A stretch of 64,000 bases of DNA from contig NC_018208.1 of the NCBI RefSeq assembly GCF_000219625.1, forward strand, positions 1,240,001-1,304,000, written 5' to 3'. The position numbers and the translations under genes were made by a program. Below the pieces are notes generated by a model. The model searched no databases and was not told where the DNA came from. It was given only the letters and a program-made list of their open reading frames with translations. Numbering within the stretch: position 1 is the first letter of the stretch; every line of letters starts with the position of its first letter. Shown one piece after another: positions 32,453 through 43,478 of this stretch. This DNA is from Zymoseptoria tritici IPO323. Lineage: Eukaryota; Ascomycota; Dothideomycetes; Mycosphaerellales; Mycosphaerellaceae.

Positions 32453-35400
32453 CTATGCGTTCGATGACCGGCACCGCGCAGCGACCCGATGGATTTCGTG
32501 CATCAATTCAGCCATCTGAAAAGGTTTGGTGACGATCTTTTGGCAGTCAGAATAACGGTAGCACGATGGAATGATTTGGTGCTTCACAGCGGTCCTCTCG
32601 GTGTCTGTCTGTACTTACGGCATTTACTCCCGCCTCCCTAGCTGTCATCTGCTGTTCTCCTCTCGCATTGGCCGTGACAGCAATAACCGGCACAGTGCCG
32701 TGCAATGCACCACTGGACTCCATCGAGCGGATGAGACGAGTCGCTTCGAGGCCGTCCATGATCTACTTCCCGTCAGTAAAGCCATCAATGTACCAGCAGC
32801 TGGCAGAAAACCCACCGGCATCTCAATATCCATCAACACAACATCCAATTCCTCACCAGCACCATCTCCACTCGCAAACTTCGTCCGCTGAACATACTCC
32901 ACCGCCTCCCTCCCATGGTTCGCCAACGCAACAACATGTCCCGCCTTCATCAGCTGCTTCGCCATAACCTTCTGATTCACCAAATTGTCTTCCACCAGCA
33001 AAACGTGGAACTTCTTCCGTTCACTCTGCCCCACACCAGTCCCTCCTCCTTCCCTCTTAGGACTACCCGCCCGCCGCCCACCTTTTCCTTCGTAATTACT
33101 CACCATGCGCCTCAGACTCGTACGTCTCCCATCTCCCGCATCGCCGGGACCGCCAAAGGACATCTTCCCGCCCTCCGGCTTCGCGCAACGTTTCGTGCGG
33201 ACGTAGAATTCGAATACCGAGCCCTTGCCGTGTTCGGACGCGACGCCGATTTTGCCGCCTTGAAGACGGGCGAGTTCGCGGGAGATGAAGAGACCGAGTC
33301 CGGAACCGCCGTAGCGGACATGGGTTTTGGGCGAGGATTGCTGGAAGCGAAGGAATATGTTGGAGAGCTCTTGGGCGGGGATGCCGATGCCGGAATCGTG
33401 AACTGCAATCATGAGGTACACGCTGTCGGTAAGCTCGGCGGACGTCAACGCGGGACTGGCGAGAGGTGTGGATTTGTCTGGCATCGCGGCATCGAGGTAG
33501 GTTGTGCCGTTGGGAGAGTGGGTTGGTTTTGTACGGGAGGCGGCGAGGGTGACGGTGATGTTGCGAGTGGGTTCGTTGCGGGTGAATTTGATTGCGTTGG
33601 TGACGAGGTTGAGGTTGATTTGTAGCAGACGGGAAGGGTCGAGGAGGACCCAGTTAATGTCTAGATCGTAGTAGGACTGGTCGATGTTGTACTGGAGATT
33701 GATACCGGACTCTTGAAATTCGCCGGTGAACATTCGCAGGCTTTGTTCGATGAGGTGGCTGGGTTGGACTTCGCAGGGTGCAATAACGAGCAGACCAGAG
33801 TCCAGCTTGGACAGGGTGAGGACGTCGTCGATAATGCGACGCTGGTGTTGGATGCAGGTCGTGATGACTTCGGCGTTTTCGATGTGGCTTTCGATGGATT
33901 CTCGGTCGATGGTGATGACACTATTGCTAGTCTCCAGAGCGGATTCCAGACTGTCGAGAATGGACTCCGCACAGAGGGTGATGGCCGAGGGCGGATTCCG
34001 GATTTCATGGCCGACCATGTCCATGAATCTCTCCTGCTGACGTTTAAGCTCAACCAGTTCTTGCATTCTTCGCTCCTGAGATCTCTCCATCCATTTCTGA
34101 CGAGAGATGTCGATGAGAGCGCCTTGTATCGACTTGATCGACCCATCGGCATTCCTTACAGCATAGCCTGCCATCAGGATCCACGTCTCTCCTTCAATCC
34201 ACTTCCCATGAAGGACGTCGTTGGCAATGAAGGGTTTCTTCATCATGGCCTCATATTGCACGGACTCCCCAGCTGTCAGCTTCTCAAACTGTGCCTCGTA
34301 AGTCTCCATCGAAGACTCGTGGATCGTGTCAACCCAACAGAATGGATGTAGATTATTCCTATCGAGGCCGAGGAGCTCGAAGTAACTGTCGTTGGCGTAA
34401 AGAATGTCCCCCTCTACACTGATCTCGTACATGGCGACAGGCACATGGTCGGCGATGGTTCGGAATCGCAACTCGTTGTTTCGTGCTTCTCGTTCCGTAA
34501 GAGCAAGTTTCGCCGTCAGCTGGGTGCGGTCGAGGGCAGCCTGCTCAGCAGCTCTCTGTATGCGGCGATTCTCCTCTTCTATGACATTCAACGAACTCAG
34601 AGATGACGAGAGCTGCTGGAGTAGCAGCTTGATCCACGCCTGGTATGGTTCAGCGTATGCTCTTCTGCTGTTGATACCCATGATCAAGAAGCCAGAGAAG
34701 TATCCAGTATTCAATCTGCCAACGGGTATCAGGACGGCAGAATCGCAGCAATCTCCATAAGCGCGGGAGGTAGACACGCTGTGGAGATGTGGGGCGAAAG
34801 TGCCATCCGAGAGGCGTAAGAGCTGCACTTCGCCGCTGGTCATGCCTGCTTCGAAGGATGGCGTGAAATGTGCCGCCGACCACTCCGCGTCAATGGTCAG
34901 AGGGGTGGCAGCGTCCAAGATTCCAAGACGTGCTTCGAGTTTCCACTCGCGTGAGGCAAAGTCGATATCATGAGATGCGACGGTGCATGCTCCAGATGAT
35001 GACCGAGCTGGCTTGCTGGAGTAGACCACCGCCCACGGTGCATCCTGATTGTTGCTTTCAAGCCCTCGGGCGATGCCACTCCAATATTCCGCCTCACTTC
35101 TCGCATCTGCTGTTTCCTTCTCAACACGCAATAGCGAATCTTTCTGTCGTTCATAAACCACTTGCTCTGTCGTCTCTATTATTGTTGCGTAAAACATACT
35201 CTGCTCTCCGCAGAGGACAGCAACCAAAGTCCAACTGCCATAGACCTCCTCAAGATAACCAAGACGCTCGACAAAATGTAGCTCCCGGTCTGTCTGGCTT
35301 GAGCAGCCAGTCTCGTCGGCACGTGCAATGGCATCCGCGAGCACCGGGACTTCAGGCCAGACCTCCCCCAGAGATCTGCCCATGGCACAAGGATGCTTCT

Positions 35401-35827
35401 TTTCGAGAATGCATTTGTAGTGCTCGTTGTAGATCATCGTCCTTTGAGGACCCCACATAATAACCGACGCCCGTGGGTCTCCCATCAGGAAGTTCACCGA
35501 TCTTCGTAGACGGTCGTTCCATGATGACATGGCTCCAAGACCTGTCTGTGACCAGTCGAATCCTCGGATCCAGGCGACATGGTCTGGCACAATTTTGCCC
35601 GGAGGCAGTTCCAATCTGGTAAGATCGTGAGGTCCGAGGTCATCGACCTCGTGGCCAGGAGAACGGCTACGTTTTGTACGCTTTCGCAGGCTTGGACCAG
35701 ACGTCAAAGTTGGGCCAAGACTGTGCCATCGTTGACGGAGTGTCTCCAGAAGCCAGTCTGGATCTCGATGTTTCAGATCGTCAATGAGCTCGTCCAGACT
35801 CGGCACACGAGGAGCCGCAAGGAGCAT
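32453..35827 (-). CDS. Hybrid sensor histidine kinase with PAS and receiver domains
   Basis: The model is complement(join(32453..32536,32619..32762,32816..35827)), 1079 residues. Introns 32763-32815 (GTGGGT...AAGTAG) and 32537-32618 (GTAAGT...CTGACTGCC...AAAAG) complete the receiver domain: MDIEMP|IMDGLEATRLIRS and AGVNA|IVTKPFQMAEL. An N-terminal PAS-like region (about 85-180, FDWSQTGLGAMSSWNDRLRR) and a PAS at about 450-580 (FRTIADHVPVAMYEIS, ANDSYFELLG) precede the dimerisation box with phospho-acceptor His607 in MVGHEIRNPPSA. The ATPase shows the N box NLNLVTNAIKF and the G box GGSGLGLFIS. The receiver has LLVEDN, Asp1000 and the KPF lysine. It would autophosphorylate, pass phosphate to its receiver and on to a histidine phosphotransfer protein. 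The stimulus is unknown. Confidence 0.94.
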
Positions 35828-37121
35828 GTTGTCTAGAGGCTGGGCGCTCGCTGCACCGCCGCATCCTCGGTATGAATGCCGCTCGCGGTAGTGCTGATCC
35901 TTTCGTGCCGTGCTGCTCAGCGATGGTTGACTTGCTCTCCGGCCAGATGCTCACGAGTCACTACTGCGCCCAATTTGTTTGGTCTTTCTTGTTCGGGCCA
36001 CGGATATGGAGTTGGGTACGAGGAGTGGTTCCGATTCGGCTGGCGCTGGAATTGAGTTTGACCCATTTTGCATCTCGGCATTGCACTTGCGACGATCATC
36101 GAGGCATATGTCCATCGTCGTTCTCAACATCATCAGCAATGGGTGCCATCTTCACGCTGGCAACGCGATGCCCCAAGACAGCCCGTTCCTCGTGCAGATA
36201 GAGATGCGTGCGACTGTCCGTGGCGGAAAAGGTTCCAGGGCTGACCAACGAGCTGATCACTGGCCGAGGCTGAGAAGGCACGTCCCGCGATGAAGGCAGA
36301 CTTCGCAAGCCATCGCCGACGATGATCCTGCAAGCGCTTGACCCGAGCTGTCGGATGAAGCACTCAAGGCTCTCCCGGCGATGGATGTTCGTGTACGCAA
36401 GACGGAAGTTGATGACTGGTGATGAGAACTGTCGGTGTCGTGGCATGATGCATCCCAGGTGGTTCGGAACCCCAGTTCTCATCTTCACATCCACGGGCAC
36501 AATCCCCGCGCCCAACTTCCGACCCCAGCATAAGGTTTTTTTCAACATCAACATCCTAGATTATCAATCTTGATCGACTGTCCATCCTTGAGGCTTGCTC
36601 GTATCGACTTTGTTTTTGCTGCATGGATTGGGGTAGACTGGCAACAATTGGTGGCTTTCGAAGCCACGTTTCAAAATCCCTCACTCGAATGAGTCGGTTC
36701 AGGGGTTCTATACGGGAGCGAAGTCTAGACTTGCAGAACTGGACGACGATCAAATGTCTTCCCCGCGACATGGTGGTTCAATGTAGATTAGCTTCAAAGC
36801 GAAACAGCGGAGATGGCGACCTGCGCTGCCACATGCTGCGAAGTCCTCCTCGTTCACTTCCTCGGTGATGTCTCATGACAGCACTCAAAGGTGGTTCCTC
36901 GGGACCTCCACAGCATCTGGGCCGCCGTATGGTACGCAGCGGATCAGCGGTATACCTTGTCGTAAACTCAATCCAAAGACAGTGCCAACCCGGACTTCCC
37001 ATGTAAACTGCCAGGCCCCGACGTTCAACCCAGCAAGTCAGACGAATAATACTCCTGTCACCTCCGAGCCGAAGCTGATTTTTCTCTCCTCTCATCACGT
37101 CGCTCAGTCCTAGCATCAACA
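35828..37121. promoter_or_regulatory. Divergent promoter region between histidine kinase and HsbA gene
   Basis: The two genes point away from each other across 1.3 kb. Open frames in the gap overlap on both strands and have no recognisable content. Confidence 0.55.
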
Positions 37122-37703
37122 ATGCACTTCGCCTCTCTCTTCCTGAGCGCCCTGGCGACCACAGCCATTGCCTCTCCAATCGTCCACGTCAAGCGCGATG
37201 CAACCAGCATCATCTCCAGCATCTCGGCCATAAGCGCTCAGATCACCACCCTGAATCACACCCTCAACACCTTCACGCCCGGCAACCTCATCAACACCTT
37301 CACGGTCCTCAAGATCCAGCAGCAGACCAAGCAGGTCGAAGATGCCATCAACGCCGCCATCAACACCGCCGGCAATTCCAAAAACCTCAACGCTGACGAC
37401 TCCGGCAAAATCGCCACGGCTTCGCTCGATTTCACGCCAAAGACCTATTCCCTGCTCGACAACTTGCAGCGCAAAAAGCCAGTTTTCGACAAGGCCGTTT
37501 TGGGTCTGGTCAGCGTGAGCTCCATGGTGAAGGACAGTCTGCAGCGCCAGAAGCAGTTGAGTGCGTCGTTCAGCTCTACGCTCGCGTCGAAGCTGGCGGA
37601 GCCGTACAAGAGTCTTGCGCCGATCATTTCCGATTCGGTTGCGGCTGCCTTTGACAAGGCGATCAAGACGTTCTCCGCCCCGTCAGGAGGATTGTTGGGT
37701 TGA
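37122..37703 (+). CDS. Hydrophobic surface-binding protein A (HsbA) family secreted protein
   Basis: A single exon encodes 193 residues. The first 18 residues form a signal peptide (MHFASLFLSALATTAIAS), followed by a KR dipeptide that may be a processing site. The rest is an all-helical Ala/Ser/Thr-rich chain with the periodic pattern IISSISAISAQITTLNHTL and VEDAINAAINTAGN, as in the HsbA family. Family members are secreted cell-wall or surface proteins; HsbA of Aspergillus oryzae adsorbs to hydrophobic polyesters and recruits cutinase. No cysteines are seen. Many paralogs are usual in plant-associated and lichen-related fungi. Confidence 0.85.
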   Translation: MHFASLFLSALATTAIASPIVHVKRDATSIISSISAISAQITTLNHTLNTFTPGNLINTFTVLKIQQQTKQVEDAINAAINTAGNSKNLNADDSGKIATASLDFTPKTYSLLDNLQRKKPVFDKAVLGLVSVSSMVKDSLQRQKQLSASFSSTLASKLAEPYKSLAPIISDSVAAAFDKAIKTFSAPSGGLLG

Positions 37704-38029
37704 GGTCAGGGTGCTAGAGGCAAAAGATGGGAGAAGTGCAAGATGTGAGAAAAGGAAAGACTTACGGAGGGTGCTCTGTGTATTTACCTGCAGCCAGTGA
37801 TGTATTTCGAGAAGAGCCATGTTGAAGCATATGACTTCATTGCGTCGTGCTGCCTACTTTTCCTAATTGCTGACCGGTCCCGGTAGCAAGTCGCACAAGT
37901 TCAGCATGTGGAGGTTGTTGATTTGCCTGATCACAGCGAGTGCCTCGAACATTTCGGACAACGAAGAAGCCTTCAGCAGTCCCCTGCATATCACTTGCCG
38001 TCTCTAAGCAAATTATGGCAAGTCCGACC
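37704..38029. other. Convergent 3' region
   Basis: No gene is seen between the HsbA and NADAR stops. Confidence 0.55.
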
Positions 38030-38527
38030 TCAGCTGGAGTCGATGATCTCTTCCCTGGCCGCCATGAGAGCCTTACCCAGCCTGTTCTGGCCCCAGGTGT
38101 TCATATTTGCAATCGCGTCCTCCTCCTTGTATCCAATACCCCAGATGCGATCGGCCGGACTGGCCTCCACGAGCGTCTTACCGGCGGTGTCCATGAGCGC
38201 CTTCTTGAGATCCTCATTCTCGTTGAACTTGTTATAGTTGACCTTGGCGACGATGTCCAAAGATCGCGCATCCCAAGTCCCGTTGTTGAAGTTCTTGACC
38301 AATCTTCCCATCTGCTTGTGCTCTGCCGGGCCTTTTTCAGGTGTGCGGATGATCTTCTCCATCATCTCACTATCGTCAAACAACTCGGCCTTCAAGTACA
38401 TCATGCACTGCTCCGCGGTCACGAATTGCTTGCCGTCCATCTGGAATGGTGAGTGGAACCACTGGCAAAAGAGCCCATTCTTCTGCTGTGGCTTCCAGAA
38501 GAAGACGTATTCGTCCGAGGTCGGCAT
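38030..38527 (-). CDS. NADAR domain protein (YbiA-like)
   Basis: The single exon from the ATG at 38527-38525 encodes 165 residues. The frame is open farther upstream to 38599 but only through a TTG, and MPTSDEYVFFW is the natural start just before the domain. The NADAR fold fills the protein: an FFW start, GLFCQWFHSPF (the family's F/L-S-N-W/Q-F pattern), TAEQCMMYLKAELFDD, and a C-terminal ADRIWGIGY...NTWGQNRLGKALMAARE. The family contains N-glycosidases acting on riboflavin intermediates (YbiA) or on ADP-ribose linked to nucleic acid, often in NAD/ADP-ribose metabolism or defence. In fungi it usually stands alone, as here. Which substrate applies is unknown. Confidence 0.88.
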   Translation of the reverse strand: MPTSDEYVFFWKPQQKNGLFCQWFHSPFQMDGKQFVTAEQCMMYLKAELFDDSEMMEKIIRTPEKGPAEHKQMGRLVKNFNNGTWDARSLDIVAKVNYNKFNENEDLKKALMDTAGKTLVEASPADRIWGIGYKEEDAIANMNTWGQNRLGKALMAAREEIIDSS

Positions 38528-39153
38528 TTGGCGGCGCTCGTCGTCGATCCCGTCACATTGAGTTGAGGATGCTTTCAAAAGGCGTGTCGTACTCTTCAAG
38601 ATAAGGTCCTCCCATAGAGGTCTAGACTCTTGACGAAGATCAGCCCGTCAAATCCCAGATCAGCGAATCTTGGCAAGGCTTGAGGCCGCGTCAAGAACCC
38701 TGACCCCAGTTTTGCAGTTTTGCCCACGTTCTCGCCGATAAAGGCCTCGTCCAACCAAGAGCATTGAGTGTGCCTCTTCGACACCCCACACCCTCCAGGC
38801 ACACGCTCTGATTCGCTCTAGAACATGTTCGAAGAAGGCAGCAGACTTTCGAGCCATTGTTTGCTCGTCGCCGAAGGTCTTCCGTACGCTTCTCCATGGT
38901 TGGTCATGTAAGTGTACTTCCATACTTGCGACAACGGCGACACCGGCTCTACTGCGCCGAAGAAGACTTTTCATTATCTCCGTTTATGACTCCCTCTCTC
39001 CTCTCCTACGTTCACCCCACCTTGAGCCCACTTCACTCTGCAGGCAGGCTCGCGACTCACGTCGATCATCGCGCCAACCAACGACCGCCATAATACACCT
39101 GCGAACATCCTGCGAATCCACCCGCCGATGAATCGCATGCCACATCCTCAGCG
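38528..39153. promoter_or_regulatory. Divergent promoter region between NADAR and SPX-RING genes
   Basis: The genes diverge across 0.63 kb. Overlapping minus-strand frames (38660-38974) show no domain and are not accepted. Confidence 0.55.
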
Positions 39154-40596
39154 ATGAAGTTCGGGCACGAATACTCGACCGCGCTCGCGAACGAGGGTTT
39201 TCCTCAAGAGTGGGTGGACAAGGCGATATCGTACAAACATCTCAAAAAATGCATCAAGAAAGTTCAGCGGGAACTGGAGGGGCTAGGCTTGGATGAGGCA
39301 ACACTGCAAGCCGTGAGCGGTATAATTTCTCAACCACTCGGACCCGAGGGGAACAGAAAACAAGAGAAGGAGCTGTTCTTTTCCGCGGTAAAACCACACT
39401 TGACATCGATACCCGAGGAGTTCAGTCCGCAACTGCGTATTTTGGTTGACAGCACGGGAACGCCACTGGATGCGAGACTTGCGCCTGAGACCAGGGAATC
39501 CCTGCGTAAGCTCGCACGACACGAGCTCGTGGTCGTCAACGGTCGCAAGGATCATTACGGCGATCGCAGACATTCGAACACGCAGGAAGAGCCAGGGCTG
39601 CTGCAGGAAGAGGATATCAGTTTCTCGTCACCGGATGCACGATGGGTGCAAGTGCCTCTGAACTCCGCCAACGACTTCTTCGAGACACTAGAGCCGAAAT
39701 TACAAGATTTGGAGAAACTTCGAGACGAGGAGACTCACAATCTCGAAGAGGCAATTCTCGACCTTGGATCGGCAGTTGAGGATGTTGTCCAGCCAGTGCG
39801 GGAAGGCTTCGAAACAAGGCGTGAAATGTCATATCGGGATCTTTACTTTTGGCGGGAGATGTTCCGACTCTACCTGGAGACGCCCATCTTCTACAATGAG
39901 ACCGAGCGACGGCGAGGCGCCTTGACCTTTACCGAAGCTAAGTCGAATCTTGAGAAGTTCGACTTGCAACTTCGCTCCACGGGCTTACTGGCGAAGATGA
40001 AGACTCCGCAAGCACAACGCGCCGCCAAACAGTTTCTCGACCTGAACGTACAAATCCTCTCCATTATGCACTTTCAAGAAATGAACGCCCGCGCAATGGC
40101 AAAGATCCTCAAAAAGTTCGCGAAACAAACCCATCTCCAAGGGAAAGACTTCACCAAGGGCCTCAAGGTCAGATATCCTCTCATGCTAAGCGCATCCAAA
40201 TCCGGCGCAGGAAGTTTCGCCGATTCCATTGCGCGCGACTTGCACAGCGAGATTGGCAGCAAAGTGCTCTCCATCGTGCCGCAACTCGACGACTGGATCT
40301 GTCCCGTGTGCTACGGCATGGCATGGCGACCTGTCAACTTAGGTTGTTGCCGGTCAGTCTTCTGTATCCGCTGTATCATTCACCTGCAAGACGAAGGCAT
40401 GAAGAAGTGCCCAATGTGCAATAGCGAGACGGTCCTGAGCGCGGATGGCCGGAATATCGACTTTGAAACAATGCAGTTCCTCACAAAATACTTTCCAATG
40501 GAGGTGAAGAAACGGCAGAAAGAAAACGAGAGAGCGAGTTTAGTGCGGGAGCATGGAGAGGAATTCGTAAAGGGACCGGCTTGCTCTGTCATGTGA
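39154..40596 (+). CDS. SPX domain RING-finger ubiquitin ligase (RING-14-like)
   Basis: A single exon encodes 480 residues. The SPX domain starts at residue 1 (MKFGHEYSTALANEGFPQEW, then ISYKHLKKCIKKVQREL with the lysine cluster that binds inositol pyrophosphates) and ends with helices containing FDLQLRSTGLLAKMKTPQAQ and KILKKFAKQTHLQGKDF at about 275-335. A C-terminal RING lies at about 382-427: CPVCYGMAW, GCCRSVFCIRC and KKCPMC. The short tail ends CSVM, a possible CaaX-like prenylation signal. SPX-RING proteins in plants (NLA) degrade phosphate transporters. A phosphate-sensing ubiquitin-ligase role here is by analogy. Confidence 0.92.
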   Translation: MKFGHEYSTALANEGFPQEWVDKAISYKHLKKCIKKVQRELEGLGLDEATLQAVSGIISQPLGPEGNRKQEKELFFSAVKPHLTSIPEEFSPQLRILVDSTGTPLDARLAPETRESLRKLARHELVVVNGRKDHYGDRRHSNTQEEPGLLQEEDISFSSPDARWVQVPLNSANDFFETLEPKLQDLEKLRDEETHNLEEAILDLGSAVEDVVQPVREGFETRREMSYRDLYFWREMFRLYLETPIFYNETERRRGALTFTEAKSNLEKFDLQLRSTGLLAKMKTPQAQRAAKQFLDLNVQILSIMHFQEMNARAMAKILKKFAKQTHLQGKDFTKGLKVRYPLMLSASKSGAGSFADSIARDLHSEIGSKVLSIVPQLDDWICPVCYGMAWRPVNLGCCRSVFCIRCIIHLQDEGMKKCPMCNSETVLSADGRNIDFETMQFLTKYFPMEVKKRQKENERASLVREHGEEFVKGPACSVM

Positions 40597-43478
40597 GATT
40601 GGGATGAATTGTAACGACAGCAGGAGACTCCTCCACGAGGACGAGATGGCGCATTTAGGCAAGAATACTGGACTGGACGGCACTTTGGTTTTTGACTAAT
40701 TGATGGATGAGATACCCGCGACCTTCGCAGCATGCCGTGTATAGAAGCATTTTCTTTGACAACCACAGACTTCTCAACAGGCTACCAACAGTGTACACCG
40801 ACAAGTTGAGACTTGCTGTGACGCGATTCTTGGACATCTTGTCATTGCCGTAGTCACTTGCTTTGCTTAAGCATGCACATGACTGTACATCAGATCTCGA
40901 TGCTGGGCCCAGCAGCCCCACTACTTAGCACACACAGTCGTCAAATGCTGCCGCTGCCGCCGTGGCATCAGCGATCGACCGCTGATAGTGAGTAAATAAG
41001 GCTTCGGCTCCAGGGCCGAGAAGATCTAGAACCTCACGGCAGAGTGCACATTGTTGGGTCGTCAAAGGAACGGTGTATCAATTCGTCAGCACGGTGTTTG
41101 TTGGAGGAATTGAGCTTCGATGCTCCGATGAGCGGCGATATGGACTTCCAGCATTGAAGGTGGCCATGTCGGGCTGGGCATGGCGCGGAGAGAGACGAGG
41201 CCGCCACGCGTTCGCAGGAGCAATTCGTCGCCGAGCCATGATAAGAGTCCTCATCGGTTCTCGATATCAAGCCACGAACAGTAGAGAGCCAAATGTGTGT
41301 CTTCATCCGAGGCCACAGGGCCAAAAGCATTCTTGCCACGAGACTATCGTATGCACTCGGGGGAAGACTTTGCCTCGTAATCTGGAATACATCGGGCTTG
41401 TCCCGAAGAGTCCATGACAGCGACCATGGCTTCGGGCTCCGGTTCTCCATCACTGCGCACGCGCCTGGACTGGAATGAAAGAATGCTTATCTCGCGTGGA
41501 AACGCCATCGGCCGCAAGGCGTCCATTACACTTTTTTGCCCTGTGATGAGGGCAGTGTGGAAAATCTCCTCACGCCAATAGTTCTAGATTCTCGGTCCAC
41601 TTTTTGGGGGCCATCATTCCGCGCAGTACCAGATTTCTACTTTCTTTTCATCAGCTCGCATCATTGTTCCAGTCGGCGGTCCTAGCATGACAGTCATGCA
41701 CCGTCGTTGACTGTTCTTGCCCACACGCAGACGTTGGAAAAATCTCAACGGGCATCTCCAACTGACATGTCCATCTTCAGACCCTCGGCTTCCAGACCTC
41801 ACCTCATTGCACTCCACCTCATCCGGCCGGGCCAAGCCCTTGGACCCCATTATTTGAGTAAGCTGTCCCGCTGGGGGCAGAGACGAGCGGTTCAACTGAG
41901 ACACATACGGTCCTGGACAGACCTCGACTCTGTTGGTCTGCCGGCAAAACTTCTCCTTGGCTGACCATTCGCGATACGCCAGTTCCAGAGGTACCGATCG
42001 ATGAAGCGCCGTGCTCTCCGCCCATTGAGAGTCTGAGACATAGACCCGCAGACGCAGCACTGCGTTCCACTCCCATACGCACTCCTCTCACAGGACTCGC
42101 TCCCGGCTACCAGGTTCTCAACAACTTGCCACGGACATTATCCAAATTTTCATCACAGTGCGAGGGGTCTGAGACATGTGGACGTCCAGGCGCACCGTCC
42201 AGTCAGGGGCGATAAACCCTTCACGGCATAGGGTCCCAACGACTCGGGACGATGAACGCACGTCTGGTGCAGCTTGGCTATCTCTACAACAATGCCAGTC
42301 AAGAATGGCAGGCTGTGGACCGCAGTGCGCGAATGCGGAGTCAAGGCATTTATGCAGTTGGGTTCAATTGACAGGCTGACTCGATGTAGCACTGCACTAA
42401 CCTGTACAGCCAACTGCAGGTACAGTAATGGGAAAGTTGTGGATCAGGACATGCTAAAAGACTTTTAGACTTTCACCCGACAGAGGCCCAGCAGTTTGGT
42501 TCCTTCCAGATTTGGAAGTCGTCCTCCAGTGCCGTACCCAAAATCGGTCCTCGCGGACGTTTGTGAACGTTTTCTCGGGCCGGGCTTGTGCACTAGTGGA
42601 CCGCCGTCAACGACAATGTGCTTGGGAACCACGTGTGACGACACCTCGTTCTTCTTACCACTTGCCTGCCGGTGTGCTCGTGGTCCCATCACGAAACCGG
42701 AAAAGATGACATGCCATCACAGGGAATCAGAAGGTCCATGAATCATCCACTGCTTAGCTGTTTGGCAGTTGAGTACACAAAGTATGCCTTCTAAGTTTCT
42801 GTCGTTCAAGCGTACGTACAGAGCGGCGATGCTTCCAAGCCCTAAGTTACTGCTGAGTATTTCGAGTTTCTACTTCACCGTTAGTCTAATGCCAAGTCGT
42901 GTGGGCTTGACTATTCCATCTGGATCATCAAATTGCTCTCCACCAGGCCGCAAACCGGACAAGCTAGCGAAGGCATACTCTGCAATGTCTACTGCGCTCG
43001 ACCAATGGTGTCTCCCTGGCGGCACTCTTACTCGTCGACACATACCACATCCGCTTGGAGTTCGTGGCGTAGGGCTCCTGTCGGCACCACGGCAAGCTAC
43101 CACGCCTTTGTACCACGAACTACGAGGTCGCGATTACCCTGAGATGGACCTATTGTTTGCATTGCGGTCTCGATCGGAATCGAGATGCATCCAAAGTCAA
43201 CCACGGCAACAAGAAACGGGCTATGGCTATGCCGCGCCACTACTAGTTCTTCTTGACAATATGGATCGATGGGGGCGATCACCGTGCCTTCGCGGAGCCC
43301 GTGAGCCCGGTGGAAGAGTGTAATGGTCAGTGGATACCACCATGATTTGCCGACATTGTCGCCGATCTAGAATCGAGACTGCTCGGTATATATACTCCAG
43401 CGGAAGCCGTTGCACCGTTTCACAGTCTACCACAACATCATCTTCAATCTTCACTTTCACTACTGTTCTTTACTTCCA
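40597..43478. other. Gene-poor 2.9 kb
   Basis: Many short frames on both strands occur, the longest 184 codons (42769-43323, plus), and none has domain or signal. I see no repeat. The last 100 bp form the promoter of the PAN-domain gene. Confidence 0.5.
43387..43394 (+). promoter_or_regulatory. TATA box of the PAN/apple protein gene
   Basis: TATATATA lies 85 bp upstream of the ATG at 43479 and is the only such element nearby. The following leader is CT-rich (CTTCAATCTTCACTTTCACT). Confidence 0.65.
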
